Source: Thermoproteota archaeon (GTDB taxonomy: Archaea; Korarchaeota; JAOZGF01; JAOZFZ01). From it: a DNA stretch of 40,339 nucleotides. Position numbers and translations under genes: made by a program. Every line of letters begins with the position of its first letter. Positions within the stretch are counted from its first letter, which is position 1. The DNA lies in the NCBI GenBank assembly GCA_027491455.1, contig JAOZFL010000110.1, forward strand, positions 1 through 40,339, in the 5' to 3' direction. Shown here piece after piece: positions 8,058 through 15,434 of this stretch. The notes beneath the pieces are model-generated. The model was given only the letters and a program-made list of their open reading frames with translations, had not been told where the DNA came from and did no database searches.

Positions 8058-9014
8058 ATGGAACAGGAAACAGAGAAGGTAAGCGAAATTGAGAAAATCA
8101 AAGGAGTTGGACCTGCAATAGCTAGTAAACTAAGAGAAAACGGTTACACAACAATTGAATCTGTAGCTGTGGCAACAGCTACAGAGCTTGCATCAGCGAT
8201 AGACATAAGTGAGACAACAGCCAACAAAATAATTAAAGCAGCACAGTCTTTATTAAAAATAAAGTTTATGACAGCAAAAGAACTTTTTGATAAGATAAAA
8301 GAGATTTCAAAAATAACCACAGGCTCAAGAGAACTTGACAGGATACTTGGTGGGGGCATAGAGACAAAGGGGATAACCGAGTTCTTCGGGGAATACGCAA
8401 CAGGTAAAACTCAAATATGTCATCAGTTATCTGTGAACGTGCAATTAGAAAGAGAAAGGGGGGGGCTTGAGGGAGGAGTTATATACATCGACACAGAGGG
8501 TACATTTAGACCTGATAGAATAGAACATATGGCTAAAGCTCTTGATCTGGATCCAGATCGGGTCCTATCAAACATAATATATGGCAGGGCTTATAGCACG
8601 GATCATCAACTCTTCTTGGTGAAGAAACTGGATGAAATTATTGTTAAAAACAATGTGAAGTTGATAGTAGTCGACTCTGTTGTTTCACATTTTAGAAGCG
8701 AGTTTCCAGGCAGGGAAAGCCTTGTTAAAAGACAGCAAAAACTCAATAAACACTTACATGACCTTCTCAGGATAAGCGATATCTACAACTGTGCAGTTGT
8801 CGTCACGAACCAAGTAATAGCCAGACCTGATGTCTTTTATGGTAACCCGATAATCGCTGCTGGAGGAAACATAGTTGCCCACACAGTTACAACAAGGGTT
8901 TTTCTGAAAAGAGGGAAAAACAACATAAGGAATGCCAAAATAGTCGACAGCCCCTGTTTGCCCAGCGACGAAGCAGAGTTTAGGATAACAGAGGATGGAA
9001 TACAGGACTCTTAG
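8058..9014 (+). CDS. radA: DNA repair and recombination protein RadA
   Basis: The archaeal Rad51/RecA-type recombinase, which forms ATP-dependent filaments for strand exchange. At 318 residues it is full length. The N-terminal helix-hairpin-helix domain (IEKIKGVGPAIASKLRENGY) is followed by the linker FMTAKELFDKIKEISKITTG, Walker A GEYATGKTQ (~residue 110), the VIYIDTEGTFRPDR segment, Walker B LIVVDSVVSHFR and the L2 region GGNIVAHTVTTRVFLKRGK. No intein. A short ORF and the Lsm gene follow on the same strand. Confidence 0.97.
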   Translation: MEQETEKVSEIEKIKGVGPAIASKLRENGYTTIESVAVATATELASAIDISETTANKIIKAAQSLLKIKFMTAKELFDKIKEISKITTGSRELDRILGGGIETKGITEFFGEYATGKTQICHQLSVNVQLERERGGLEGGVIYIDTEGTFRPDRIEHMAKALDLDPDRVLSNIIYGRAYSTDHQLFLVKKLDEIIVKNNVKLIVVDSVVSHFRSEFPGRESLVKRQQKLNKHLHDLLRISDIYNCAVVVTNQVIARPDVFYGNPIIAAGGNIVAHTVTTRVFLKRGKNNIRNAKIVDSPCLPSDEAEFRITEDGIQDS

Positions 9015-9023
9015 AGGAGTTAT

Positions 9024-9101
9024 ATGAAAAACCCGTTTTTAAAAAATGTTCAGGCCAATTTGGATGATGTAATTCAACTGGTTGAGGTAAATAAGAGTTG
9101 A
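9024..9101 (+). CDS. 25-residue ORF between radA and the Lsm gene
   Basis: ATG at 9024 follows a strong SD (GAGGAG, 5-nt spacing) and 9 nt of spacer after the radA stop. The frame reads MKNPFLKNVQANLDDVIQLV and five more residues, then TGA overlapping the TTG start of the Lsm gene (TTGA). The arrangement suggests translational coupling. No family recognised. It could be a genuine micropeptide, a leader peptide, or the start of a lost gene. Confidence 0.45.
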   Translation: MKNPFLKNVQANLDDVIQLVEVNKS

Positions 9102-9520
9102 GCACACTATCTGATAGAAGATTTAACACGGAGTTGATTAAGTTGCTCGACAACGTTGTAACAGTAAAGACAAAGTCAGGAGAAACCTTTACAGGTGTGC
9201 TAATAGGTTATGACCGTGGGACACTTAGTTTATGTCTAAGCGATGTAAAAATAAATAAGAAGAAGTATCACAGGGTATTTATTTCAGGTAACAATGTGTT
9301 AGAGATATTGAAGGAAGAAAGCATTATAGACCTTAAAAAAATAGCTGAGGAATTAAACAAAGTGTTTCCAAACATGGTTGAGTATTATGAGGACGCAGGT
9401 ATGATAATGGTCGTTAAGCAGGTTAAGGTTACAAGGGAAGGAGTAGAGGGTAAAGGACCCATAGCAGAAAGAGTGAAAACCATATACGAAAGACTTGTCA
9501 AAGAAAGCACAGTTAGATAA
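9098..9520 (+). CDS. Lsm/Sm-like protein with C-terminal extension (SmAP3-like)
   Basis: 140 residues. Residues ~10-70 form the Sm fold: LDNVVTVKTKSGETFTGVLIGYDRGTL (Sm1) and a Sm2-like YHRVFISGNNVLEIL. A ~65-residue C-terminal domain follows (KIAEELNKVF, then MIMVVKQVKVTREGV), as in archaeal SmAP3 proteins. It probably forms an RNA-binding ring. The TTG start is set by overlap with the preceding ORF and by the protein reading MSTLSDRRFN. The 3' end overlaps the convergent PAC2 gene by 8 nt. Confidence 0.82.
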   Translation: MSTLSDRRFNTELIKLLDNVVTVKTKSGETFTGVLIGYDRGTLSLCLSDVKINKKKYHRVFISGNNVLEILKEESIIDLKKIAEELNKVFPNMVEYYEDAGMIMVVKQVKVTREGVEGKGPIAERVKTIYERLVKESTVR

Positions 9521-10274
9521 CCTCCAATGATCTGCTCGGTTTCTCCTTAACCTTTTTCTTAAGAATTTTAGAAAACATTTTATCTATATCTTCAGCCCTT
9601 TTACTTAGCTCTTTAATCTCCTGTAAATCCACTTCTATGTTTAACAGTTGAGACAACACATCTAATATTTTTTCAGATGCAGTTAAACTATTTCGCGATG
9701 GATATTTAGATATTAAAACTATGTTATTGAATCCCCTTTTCCTTAGAAAAGCAGACAGGTAACCTTCAATTCCGTAAAAACGACCTTTATATGGTTTGAC
9801 TCCAAATTTTTTCAGTTTAGTAACTAGCTTCCAATCTTCAGAGGCCCCATAAACCTCTAATCTCTCATTCCGTGACTTTAACCCGTTAACTAAAATGGTA
9901 AGATTAGGCCTTATTAAATCAATGAAATCAGAGAAAACCTTTGCAAACCCATAGTAGTCCTTTTGTTCGACCACAGAGTTCCCAAGGAGCAAGTATATAC
10001 TCTGTCCCTCACAATTGACATAGTAAAGCTTTAAATGAGGCATGAGAATAGTTCCATCTGGCATGATCGACACAAAACTTGAAAAACCGTGGAAGTAGAA
10101 CTCAGCAGCTTCATTAGCTTTTAGGGAATTAACCAGGTATCTCACTGCGTTAAACCCTGTTGAATCAGGGTTAGGGCACTCTCCTATAAAGATAGAGTTT
10201 TTATGCAATTTTTCCTTCCTAAATTTAATGACTGCACCGTCGAAAACAATTTTTTCCATCACGTCTAGCCTCAC
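9513..10274 (-). CDS. PAC2 family protein (proteasome assembly chaperone-like)
   Basis: 253 residues with the PAC2 pattern: an N-terminal FIGECPNPDSTGFNAVRYLV segment, the strand-turn AEFYFHGFSSFVSIMPDG, a central ILVNGLKS strand, and a glycine-rich YKGRFYGIEGYLSAFLRKRG. The tail is a Lys-rich coiled helix. Archaeal PAC2 proteins are related to the eukaryotic chaperones Pba1/Pba2, but their role in archaea is mostly unproven. Start is GTG 10274, overlapping the PRC gene's TGA; ATG 10259 is an alternative. Confidence 0.75.
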   Translation of the reverse strand: MRLDVMEKIVFDGAVIKFRKEKLHKNSIFIGECPNPDSTGFNAVRYLVNSLKANEAAEFYFHGFSSFVSIMPDGTILMPHLKLYYVNCEGQSIYLLLGNSVVEQKDYYGFAKVFSDFIDLIRPNLTILVNGLKSRNERLEVYGASEDWKLVTKLKKFGVKPYKGRFYGIEGYLSAFLRKRGFNNIVLISKYPSRNSLTASEKILDVLSQLLNIEVDLQEIKELSKRAEDIDKMFSKILKKKVKEKPSRSLEVI

Positions 10275-10567
10275 ATCTTTTTGCTCTGCTTCATAATGAA
10301 TATCTTCAGTAACCTGTCCTCGGCAACTGCAACAGTGCCTATGCTTTTGACAGTGCTCGAGGGAACCAGTAAAAGACCGCCTTTGCTCTTTGGGAGATTT
10401 TTAACCGTTTCTGGAAGTTCAGGGGGGCTCTTATCCGGCAATGCACATAGATAAAACAAAACCTTGCCTGTTTTCTCGTCGATGATTAAGTCTCTTATGT
10501 AGCCTATTTCGTATCCTAAATCGCTAAGCATAGGTTTATCTTTCAATTTGTATGCGTAAATTTTCAT
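10271..10567 (-). CDS. PRC-barrel domain protein
   Basis: 98 residues with PRC-barrel features: MLSDLGYEIGYIRDLIIDEKTG then KVLFYLCALPD, and a second half closing with LLLVPSSTVKSIG and a hydrophobic strand. An insert (KSPPELPETVKNLPKSKG) lies mid-domain. Longer than the 75-residue PRC protein at 2776. Overlaps and is likely co-translated with the PAC2 gene. Function unknown. Confidence 0.72.
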   Translation of the reverse strand: MKIYAYKLKDKPMLSDLGYEIGYIRDLIIDEKTGKVLFYLCALPDKSPPELPETVKNLPKSKGGLLLVPSSTVKSIGTVAVAEDRLLKIFIMKQSKKM

Positions 10568-10661
10568 GCTTCATCAACCATGACTCCCATATATGAGGCA
10601 CTGAAAAATTTAATAACACATATGGCTAATTTAAATTGGTATCAAAAAATAACGAATAAAT

Positions 10662-10778
10662 GGGCCGGTGGTCTAGAGACCAGTGATAAAGGCTGAAGGT
10701 ATGACGCCACCTTCACGTTAACTGGAAAAGGTGGAGGTCGTGGGTTCGAAAGAAAAACAGAAAGTCCCACCCGGCCCA
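10662..10778 (+). tRNA. tRNA-Val(CAC) with three introns
   Basis: Acceptor GGGCCGG pairs with CCGGCCC (10771-10777), discriminator A10778. D stem is GTCT with TGAC 10702-10705. Anticodon stem is CCACC/GGTGG and the loop TTCACG+A, giving anticodon CAC (10714-10716). Predicted introns: D loop, about 19 nt (10677-10695, central helix GTCT/AGGC); anticodon loop, 11 nt (10718-10728, central helix TTCA/TGGA); T loop, 14 nt (10751-10764), leaving TTCGAAT. The D-loop boundary is the least certain. The spliced molecule is a standard archaeal tRNA-Val. Confidence 0.88.
10751..10764 (+). other. T-loop intron of tRNA-Val (59/60)
   Basis: A 14-nt insertion in TTCGAA/T, with bulges AAA and AGT and a weak central helix (TTCG with AGAA, three of four pairs). 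Same position and size as the minus-strand tRNAs, but a different sequence, rich in A. Confidence 0.75.
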
Positions 10779-11034
10779 TCCAATCCAGTCGAGACTTAAT
10801 TAATCCTCTTGCAGATTAAATGTTTCCTTCTGTCTTATTTTATGTTATTTTCAAGGTAACTGCTCAGCATCGATGGCAAGTTATAACTTTTAACGCTGAT
10901 TTATTTTATAATTTTTAAAGATTTTAGAGATTCTTAACCACAGTATCTGCCGCTATGCCGATGGTTACCGGATTTTCGAGAAAAAACTTTATTTTACAGA
11001 CTGCCAGAGTAAATGAAGACCATTAATGCATATT

Positions 11035-11199
11035 TCATTTTTTAATAGTTCCTTTTTTCTTTGCCCTTAGGTTTTTTCCTCTACAGCGACGACACTTTAT
11101 TGCTTTTAAAGGATTTTTGGCCCCACAGTCCCTACAAACCTTGTAGTGCAACCTGTGTCTGTAAGCTATTTCTAAATCTTCTAAATCAATGTGAGACAT
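11035..11199 (-). CDS. rpl40e: Ribosomal protein L40e
   Basis: 54 residues with the L40e zinc finger: CRDCGAKNPLKAIKCRRCRG, then a basic tail KNLRAKKKGTIKK. It is a small large-subunit protein, fused to ubiquitin in eukaryotes but standalone in archaea. ATG 11199 is preferred over an in-frame ATG 21 nt upstream, because a GGGATG-like SD precedes it and it gives the family length. No co-transcribed neighbour. Confidence 0.92.
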   Translation of the reverse strand: MSHIDLEDLEIAYRHRLHYKVCRDCGAKNPLKAIKCRRCRGKNLRAKKKGTIKK

Positions 11200-11388
11200 A
11201 GATACATCCCTACTAATCAACTAATTTTTGCTGTTCTTTTTTTTAGTTAATCCCTTCTTTCATGTTGGTACAGATATATAAATGGCTTAGTTATATTGTG
11301 TCTTTAAGCTAAAATTTTACTCTATATGACCCTTTGCACGAGGAAATTTATGTTTTTTAATAGCTTTTTTTCATGCGGGGCTGTTAAA

Positions 11389-11661
11389 ATGTCTCGAGAG
11401 GGTTTAGAGAAAAGACTTTTTTCTTTTATAAAGAAAAAGAAAGTTGTCCACTTACGTAAGATAATAACAAGTTTCCCTGAGGATTTAAAAGAAATCTTAG
11501 AGACATTAAATAAGATGAAGGAAAAAAATATAATAGAAGAAGACTTCCACGGAGGTTATAGATTCTTTTATGTAATTAAAGAGGAGAATGTCGATTTAGA
11601 AAGAGAGGAAAGGGGAGGAACAAATGAAGAGGAATCTACCGAGAGAACAGTTGCTACATGA
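11389..11661 (+). CDS. Small winged-helix-like protein
   Basis: A 90-residue protein. Residues ~1-70 look like a winged helix: MSREGLEKRLFSFIKKKKVV, a central helix DLKEILETLNKMKEKNII, and a hairpin FHGGYRFFYVIK. The tail is acidic (REERGGTNEEESTER). No recognised family. ATG 11389 is used rather than the upstream ATG at 11326, whose extension is Cys/Phe-rich and unlike a protein start; a GC-rich GGGGCTG precedes it. Confidence 0.55.
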   Translation: MSREGLEKRLFSFIKKKKVVHLRKIITSFPEDLKEILETLNKMKEKNIIEEDFHGGYRFFYVIKEENVDLEREERGGTNEEESTERTVAT

Positions 11662-11830
11662 CGTTTATTTTTAAATGAAGAAGTAAATTATATTTTCGTG
11701 AAAATCTAACATAGGGATGACTATGGGTCTCCCTCAATTGAAATTAGTCTCTGTAAGAATCTTTAGCTAATAGTTTTGGATGTACATTTTTGTTTCCATA
11801 GCGTCTTTTCCAAAAAGAGGAGACTTAACT

Positions 11831-12343
11831 GTGAAAATGATTAAGCTACCTTTCTGTAAGATATGTTTAAAAACAGGCCTCCTCTGTTCAGCGTGCCAGG
11901 AAAAGATAAAGAAAGGTTTATACAAGGAAAAGGATTTAGAGATCAGCAGAAGGATATTAGAGTTTGCTGAAAAAGAAAAAGGCCTGGCTGAAATGGAATA
12001 CAAAAAATCAATCGAGAGAAATGGGGTGCTAGTACTCGTGTTCGGAAGAGGAAGCTTAAATAAACTTATGTCTTCAAGAGGGATAAAGCTGATAAAAATT
12101 CTTGAAAAAGAATTTAAACAAGAAATAAGGGTTATAGAAGAAGGTAACCGGCAGGAAATAATCAGAAACTTGATACCTGCAACCATTAAAAGCTATAACA
12201 CTATTTATTATCCTGGTGAACTTACAGTCCTAAATATAAAGATTGACCCACAAGGCTATAAAAGGATAAAATCCAAGAAAGACGCTTATGAAAGCTTAAT
12301 AAGGGAAATTATAGGAATAAACTATGTTCAGATTTCAGCTTAG
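11831..12343 (+). CDS. Zn-ribbon plus KH-domain protein, NusA-like
   Basis: About 170 residues. The N-terminus holds a four-Cys finger (LPFCKICLKTGLLCSACQEKI). The rest resembles KH-type RNA-binding folds, with strand GVLVLVFGRGSLN, the helix RGIKLIKILEKEF and a second repeat to the C-terminus. It resembles archaeal 'NusA-like' KH proteins. GTG 11831 is chosen: it lies 8 nt after GAGGAG, while ATG 11837 would be 14 nt away. It overlaps the convergent truD stop by 4 nt. Confidence 0.68.
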   Translation: MKMIKLPFCKICLKTGLLCSACQEKIKKGLYKEKDLEISRRILEFAEKEKGLAEMEYKKSIERNGVLVLVFGRGSLNKLMSSRGIKLIKILEKEFKQEIRVIEEGNRQEIIRNLIPATIKSYNTIYYPGELTVLNIKIDPQGYKRIKSKKDAYESLIREIIGINYVQISA

Positions 12344-13551
12344 TCTTTCCGATTTTGAAGGGAGGCCTTCATGAGTTCACCTAGCAGAACCGTAGCGTAG
12401 CTTCCTTTTGGTAATAAGAAAAATAGGCTTACATCTCTATCTCTAACCTTAAAGGAGAAGTGAACAGGTTCCATGTATATTCTCCTAAGACCCCCTGGGG
12501 CGCTGACCCCTGGTATTTCGTCTATATAGAAATCCTCTGATTTCACTCCTTCCCTTGATAACACATAATCGATGATCTGCTTAACCTCGCCCTGAAAGAA
12601 AAGAGTTCTGTATCCGATAATGGGAAGATAAACATCATATTCACTTAGCTTTAACCCTTCAATTTTTTTAGCTGTTCTCTGGTTAAATACGAGCATCATC
12701 TTCTTTTTCTTTAGCCAGATTAACTCTCCTTCGATGGGTTCTACAAATGAAGGATTTCTCTTTAACCTTTCAGAAAGCATTAAGTTGAATAGATACGATT
12801 GATAGCTTGAAACAAATATTTTAAGGTATTGATAGGGAAGTCTTCTAAGCCGATTCACATGATCATTTTGAGCCTTTTCATGAGCAATGTAAAAAGATTT
12901 TACGTAAAGAAGTGTTTTTTGTTTTAAAATGAGCCTTAACGCTTCTTTAAAGTTTCTTTTCACCAACGCCTTTCCAATTTGATAATTGAAGGGTTCACTA
13001 TAACCGAATCTTTGTAATCCATAGAAATTTGGGATTGATTTTTTCCCCGCGGCTTCACAAAGACAATTTAATTTTTCATTCAAAGGAGAGACAGACTCTT
13101 TCAACCTTCTAATCTTCACATGAAAAGAGTTTCCAATATGGCACCCTAAATAAACTTTTAAACCCGACCATCCTAGAGGGAAAATCTTTAATCGTCCATA
13201 CGCCATGTAAATTGTTTTTTTGACACTTTTATTTGCTGGTAAACTTATCCTTTGATATGAAACAGCATCCTTGTCCTTTATGCCTGCGTAGCCCACTGCG
13301 TTTAAAGGTATCCCTAACTTTTTTGACAATATGTGTAGGGCTCTGAACATATCTATTCCTCTTTTTATAAGTAACAAATGAAAGTGCCCTCTTTTTTCAT
13401 ACCAAACGGTTTTACTGTAACTTCTAGGCATTACCTCGGCTACTACAAAATCCTCAGGTCTATCTTTTATTGTTCCACCGACTCCCTCAAAATCTGTTGA
13501 GTAGATTTCGATGCCTATTTTCCTTGAAAGCTCATCGACATCAGTCCTCAA
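12340..13551 (-). CDS. truD: tRNA pseudouridine synthase TruD
   Basis: 403 residues of the TruD family, which makes pseudouridine 13 in tRNA. The N-terminal RPEDFVVAE strand, the catalytic GIKDKDAVSYQRISLP loop (active-site Asp), the PNFYGLQRFG motif and the C-terminal ALxxP-type tail VSLFFLLPKGSYATVLL are visible. Normal length. It shares 11 nt with the downstream end of pth2, so it is the last gene of a GT4-pth2-truD operon. Confidence 0.95.
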   Translation of the reverse strand: MRTDVDELSRKIGIEIYSTDFEGVGGTIKDRPEDFVVAEVMPRSYSKTVWYEKRGHFHLLLIKRGIDMFRALHILSKKLGIPLNAVGYAGIKDKDAVSYQRISLPANKSVKKTIYMAYGRLKIFPLGWSGLKVYLGCHIGNSFHVKIRRLKESVSPLNEKLNCLCEAAGKKSIPNFYGLQRFGYSEPFNYQIGKALVKRNFKEALRLILKQKTLLYVKSFYIAHEKAQNDHVNRLRRLPYQYLKIFVSSYQSYLFNLMLSERLKRNPSFVEPIEGELIWLKKKKMMLVFNQRTAKKIEGLKLSEYDVYLPIIGYRTLFFQGEVKQIIDYVLSREGVKSEDFYIDEIPGVSAPGGLRRIYMEPVHFSFKVRDRDVSLFFLLPKGSYATVLLGELMKASLQNRKD

Positions 13552-13918
13552 ACCTTAATTCACCCTTTAAAAGAGGTAAAGAGCCTGTCAACTTGTCTAT
13601 TATAGACGACTCCCAAGGACCAAGTCCAAGAGCAGTTACAGTGCCTGGTTCTAGTTCTGTGAGACCTGCGTTCCTCACCAATGAACATGGAATGCCCAGA
13701 GACCTAGCTTTTTCATATAAATTCAGAAGCTTTCCTTTACTTTTCACGTAAACAACGACTTTCTTTGCGCCTTCAGCATTCCATTTCTTAAGCATCTGTG
13801 AATCTTTGACGCTTAACATCGATAAACAAGATGCATGGCATGCTTGAACACATAGTTTGCCAATGCTTATATTTAAGTCGGTTCTTAAAACGATAACTTG
13901 TTTTACTTCATGATTCAA
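13541..13918 (-). CDS. pth2: Peptidyl-tRNA hydrolase 2
   Basis: 125-residue archaeal/eukaryotic type Pth2, which frees tRNA from stalled peptidyl-tRNA. Visible are KQVIVLRTDLNISIGKLCVQ, ACHAS, a Lys-rich KKVVVYVKS strand, GIPCSLVRNAGLTELEPGT and the C-terminal GPWESSIIDKLTGSLPLL. It overlaps the glycosyltransferase stop (13908) and truD start, pointing to one transcript for tRNA quality and modification enzymes. Confidence 0.95.
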   Translation of the reverse strand: MNHEVKQVIVLRTDLNISIGKLCVQACHASCLSMLSVKDSQMLKKWNAEGAKKVVVYVKSKGKLLNLYEKARSLGIPCSLVRNAGLTELEPGTVTALGLGPWESSIIDKLTGSLPLLKGELRFED

Positions 13919-15035
13919 GGCCTATTGCCTCTTTGAAAACCTTTAAAGTTTCAAGGGCTGTTTTTCTCCAAGAGAAATCCCTCACGTGCTCTAAGCACTT
14001 CAGGGAAATTTTAATTCGAAGCGAATCATTTGCAAGAAGTTCTGCACATGCGTGATAGATCGCCTCCACATCTCCAGAGGGAACTAGGAATGGATAATTT
14101 CTCCCCATCAGCTCTCTTACTAATTCAGGTATACCTCCAACGTTAGAAGCCACAAATGGAACCCCAGATGAAGCTGCTTCTAGCAGTGAAAGACCGAAGC
14201 TTTCGAAAAGTGAAGGGAGAACAAAGATGTCTGCACAGCGCATCACAAACGGCATTTTGATGTATGGCTGAACCCCTAAGTTAATAATTCTGTCAGCTAT
14301 TTCTTTATCTAACCCTTTATACAAATCTTTTTGAGGAATTCTTCCGGCGATGAGCAAATAAAGGTCTCTAAAAGTGTTGCTTAGCTTTTTAAAGGCCTCT
14401 AAAAGATAAATAAGTCCCTTTATCTTACCTGAGCTGCCCACAAAAAGGATGTACTTTCTGTTTCTCTTCAGGTTAAGAATCTCTCTAGCTTTATCCTTAG
14501 GAATAGAGGTATTGAAGAGAACTGTGTTTACTCCCCCTCTGACAACAGACACCTTCCCGCTTGAAACCCCGAGTTTCGATATTTCCCTTTTAAGGAAAGA
14601 ACTAACGGCTATTACCTTTTCTGAATTATTTGCTGAGAAAGTAAAAATTCCCCTGTAAAAAAGGTTTTTTGAAGCATTGAGAACATCTGAGCCATGACAA
14701 GTGACCACTAAAGGAAAATCTCTAACTTTTTTAGCTAAAGAAGCTGAAAAACCTGAAATAGTTGCAAAGTGAGCATTTACAATAGTTTTTTCATTTAAAT
14801 CCTCTTTTAAAAGATGTAGCATACTTAGAAGCGTGAACGAGGCTCCCCTTATAAAGGGGGCGTTCAGCGTTCTCACGGACACAACTTTTTCATCTAAGTA
14901 GGGTTTACCGTAGCTGTAAGTTACAACTTTAACTTTCAGCCCTAATTTGATTAATTCTTGTACTAGCTCCCCAGAATAAATTTCCGCGCCGGCTGGTTTT
15001 GGATAATAGCTCCCTAAAATGTAAACTCTATACAT
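13908..15035 (-). CDS. Glycosyltransferase family 4 (GT-B) enzyme
   Basis: 375 residues, cytoplasmic and probably membrane-associated. The N-terminal Rossmann half starts YILGSYYPKPAGAEIYSGEL; the C-terminal half carries KYILFVGSSGKIKGLIYLLEAF, DIFVLPSLFESFGLSLLEAA and SNVGGIPELV, hallmarks of GT4 donor binding (E-x7-E). It transfers a nucleotide sugar, probably to a lipid or glycan; the acceptor is unknown. First gene of the pth2-truD operon, with no functional link evident to them. Confidence 0.85.
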   Translation of the reverse strand: MYRVYILGSYYPKPAGAEIYSGELVQELIKLGLKVKVVTYSYGKPYLDEKVVSVRTLNAPFIRGASFTLLSMLHLLKEDLNEKTIVNAHFATISGFSASLAKKVRDFPLVVTCHGSDVLNASKNLFYRGIFTFSANNSEKVIAVSSFLKREISKLGVSSGKVSVVRGGVNTVLFNTSIPKDKAREILNLKRNRKYILFVGSSGKIKGLIYLLEAFKKLSNTFRDLYLLIAGRIPQKDLYKGLDKEIADRIINLGVQPYIKMPFVMRCADIFVLPSLFESFGLSLLEAASSGVPFVASNVGGIPELVRELMGRNYPFLVPSGDVEAIYHACAELLANDSLRIKISLKCLEHVRDFSWRKTALETLKVFKEAIGLES

Positions 15036-15207
15036 AAAGACCCCTTTGAAAAAAGCCTTGAAGCTTTGTGAAACTATATTTTCTATGCTTCATTAAGAGA
15101 ATAAATTATAATATTTAGGAAATAAATGTTCTTATAGAATTGAAAAATAGGGGTAAAACAATTAGTTACCTTAACTGTGTAAAATATAATTAATGGGCCC
15201 GGCGGGA

Positions 15208-15221
15208 CTTCCAGATACTCC
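15208..15221 (-). other. T-loop intron of tRNA-Arg(GCG), shared sequence
   Basis: Sense sequence GGAGTATCTGGAAG. T stem GCGGG/CCCGC is the outer helix, TTCA/TGGA the central helix, bulges AAG and AGT, inner GA/TC with GTA triloop. Removal leaves TTCAAAT. The same 14 nt recur in tRNA-Lys and tRNA-Arg(UCG). Confidence 0.85.
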
Positions 15222-15243
15222 TTTGAACCCGCGATCTCCGGCT

Positions 15244-15253
15244 TTCCACCCAA
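15244..15253 (-). other. 10-nt anticodon-loop intron of tRNA-Arg(GCG)
   Basis: Ten nucleotides (TTGGGTGGAA, sense) between CTGCGG and A of the loop. Four are the central-helix partner and three form the whole internal loop, so there is no inner helix at all. This is near the geometric minimum for a BHB. Confidence 0.72.
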
Positions 15254-15434
15254 CCGCAGGCCGACGCGTTCTCCGTCTGCAAATATGCATATCCGGGCTG
15301 CGCCACGGGCCCTTCTCATTTTGTAGAGTTCAGCTTCGAATATATCTAAAATATAAATTTCACCTATCTCTTATAAAGGAAACTGTAATTTTCAAAACTA
15401 TTATTAGGCTATAAGTTCTAGCAGATGAAAATAA

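Larger units (their letters stand above)
15194..15312 (-). tRNA. tRNA-Arg(GCG) with three introns
   Basis: Acceptor GGGCCCG pairs with CGGGCCC; discriminator A at 15194. Anticodon stem TCGGC/GCCGG encloses loop CTGCGG+A, anticodon GCG at 15257-15255. The anticodon intron is only 10 nt (15253-15244), with bulges GGT and AAA and a 4-bp central helix CTGC/GTGG (two G-U). The T-loop intron is 14 nt (15221-15208). A D-loop insertion of about 20 nt lies within 15299-15270; it contains TGCA-TATT-TGCA, a possible hairpin, but I could not fix its junctions. Sum of exons gives a normal tRNA. Confidence 0.85.

Noticed and set aside
10779-11034. H/ACA-like sequence (ACAGAC) after tRNA-Val.
   Set aside because: The preceding bases do not fold into a convincing hairpin, so no RNA gene was called.
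15083-15319. 78-residue ORF on the minus strand.
   Set aside because: It lies over the tRNA-Arg(GCG) gene and its flank; no SD and no protein-like pattern.
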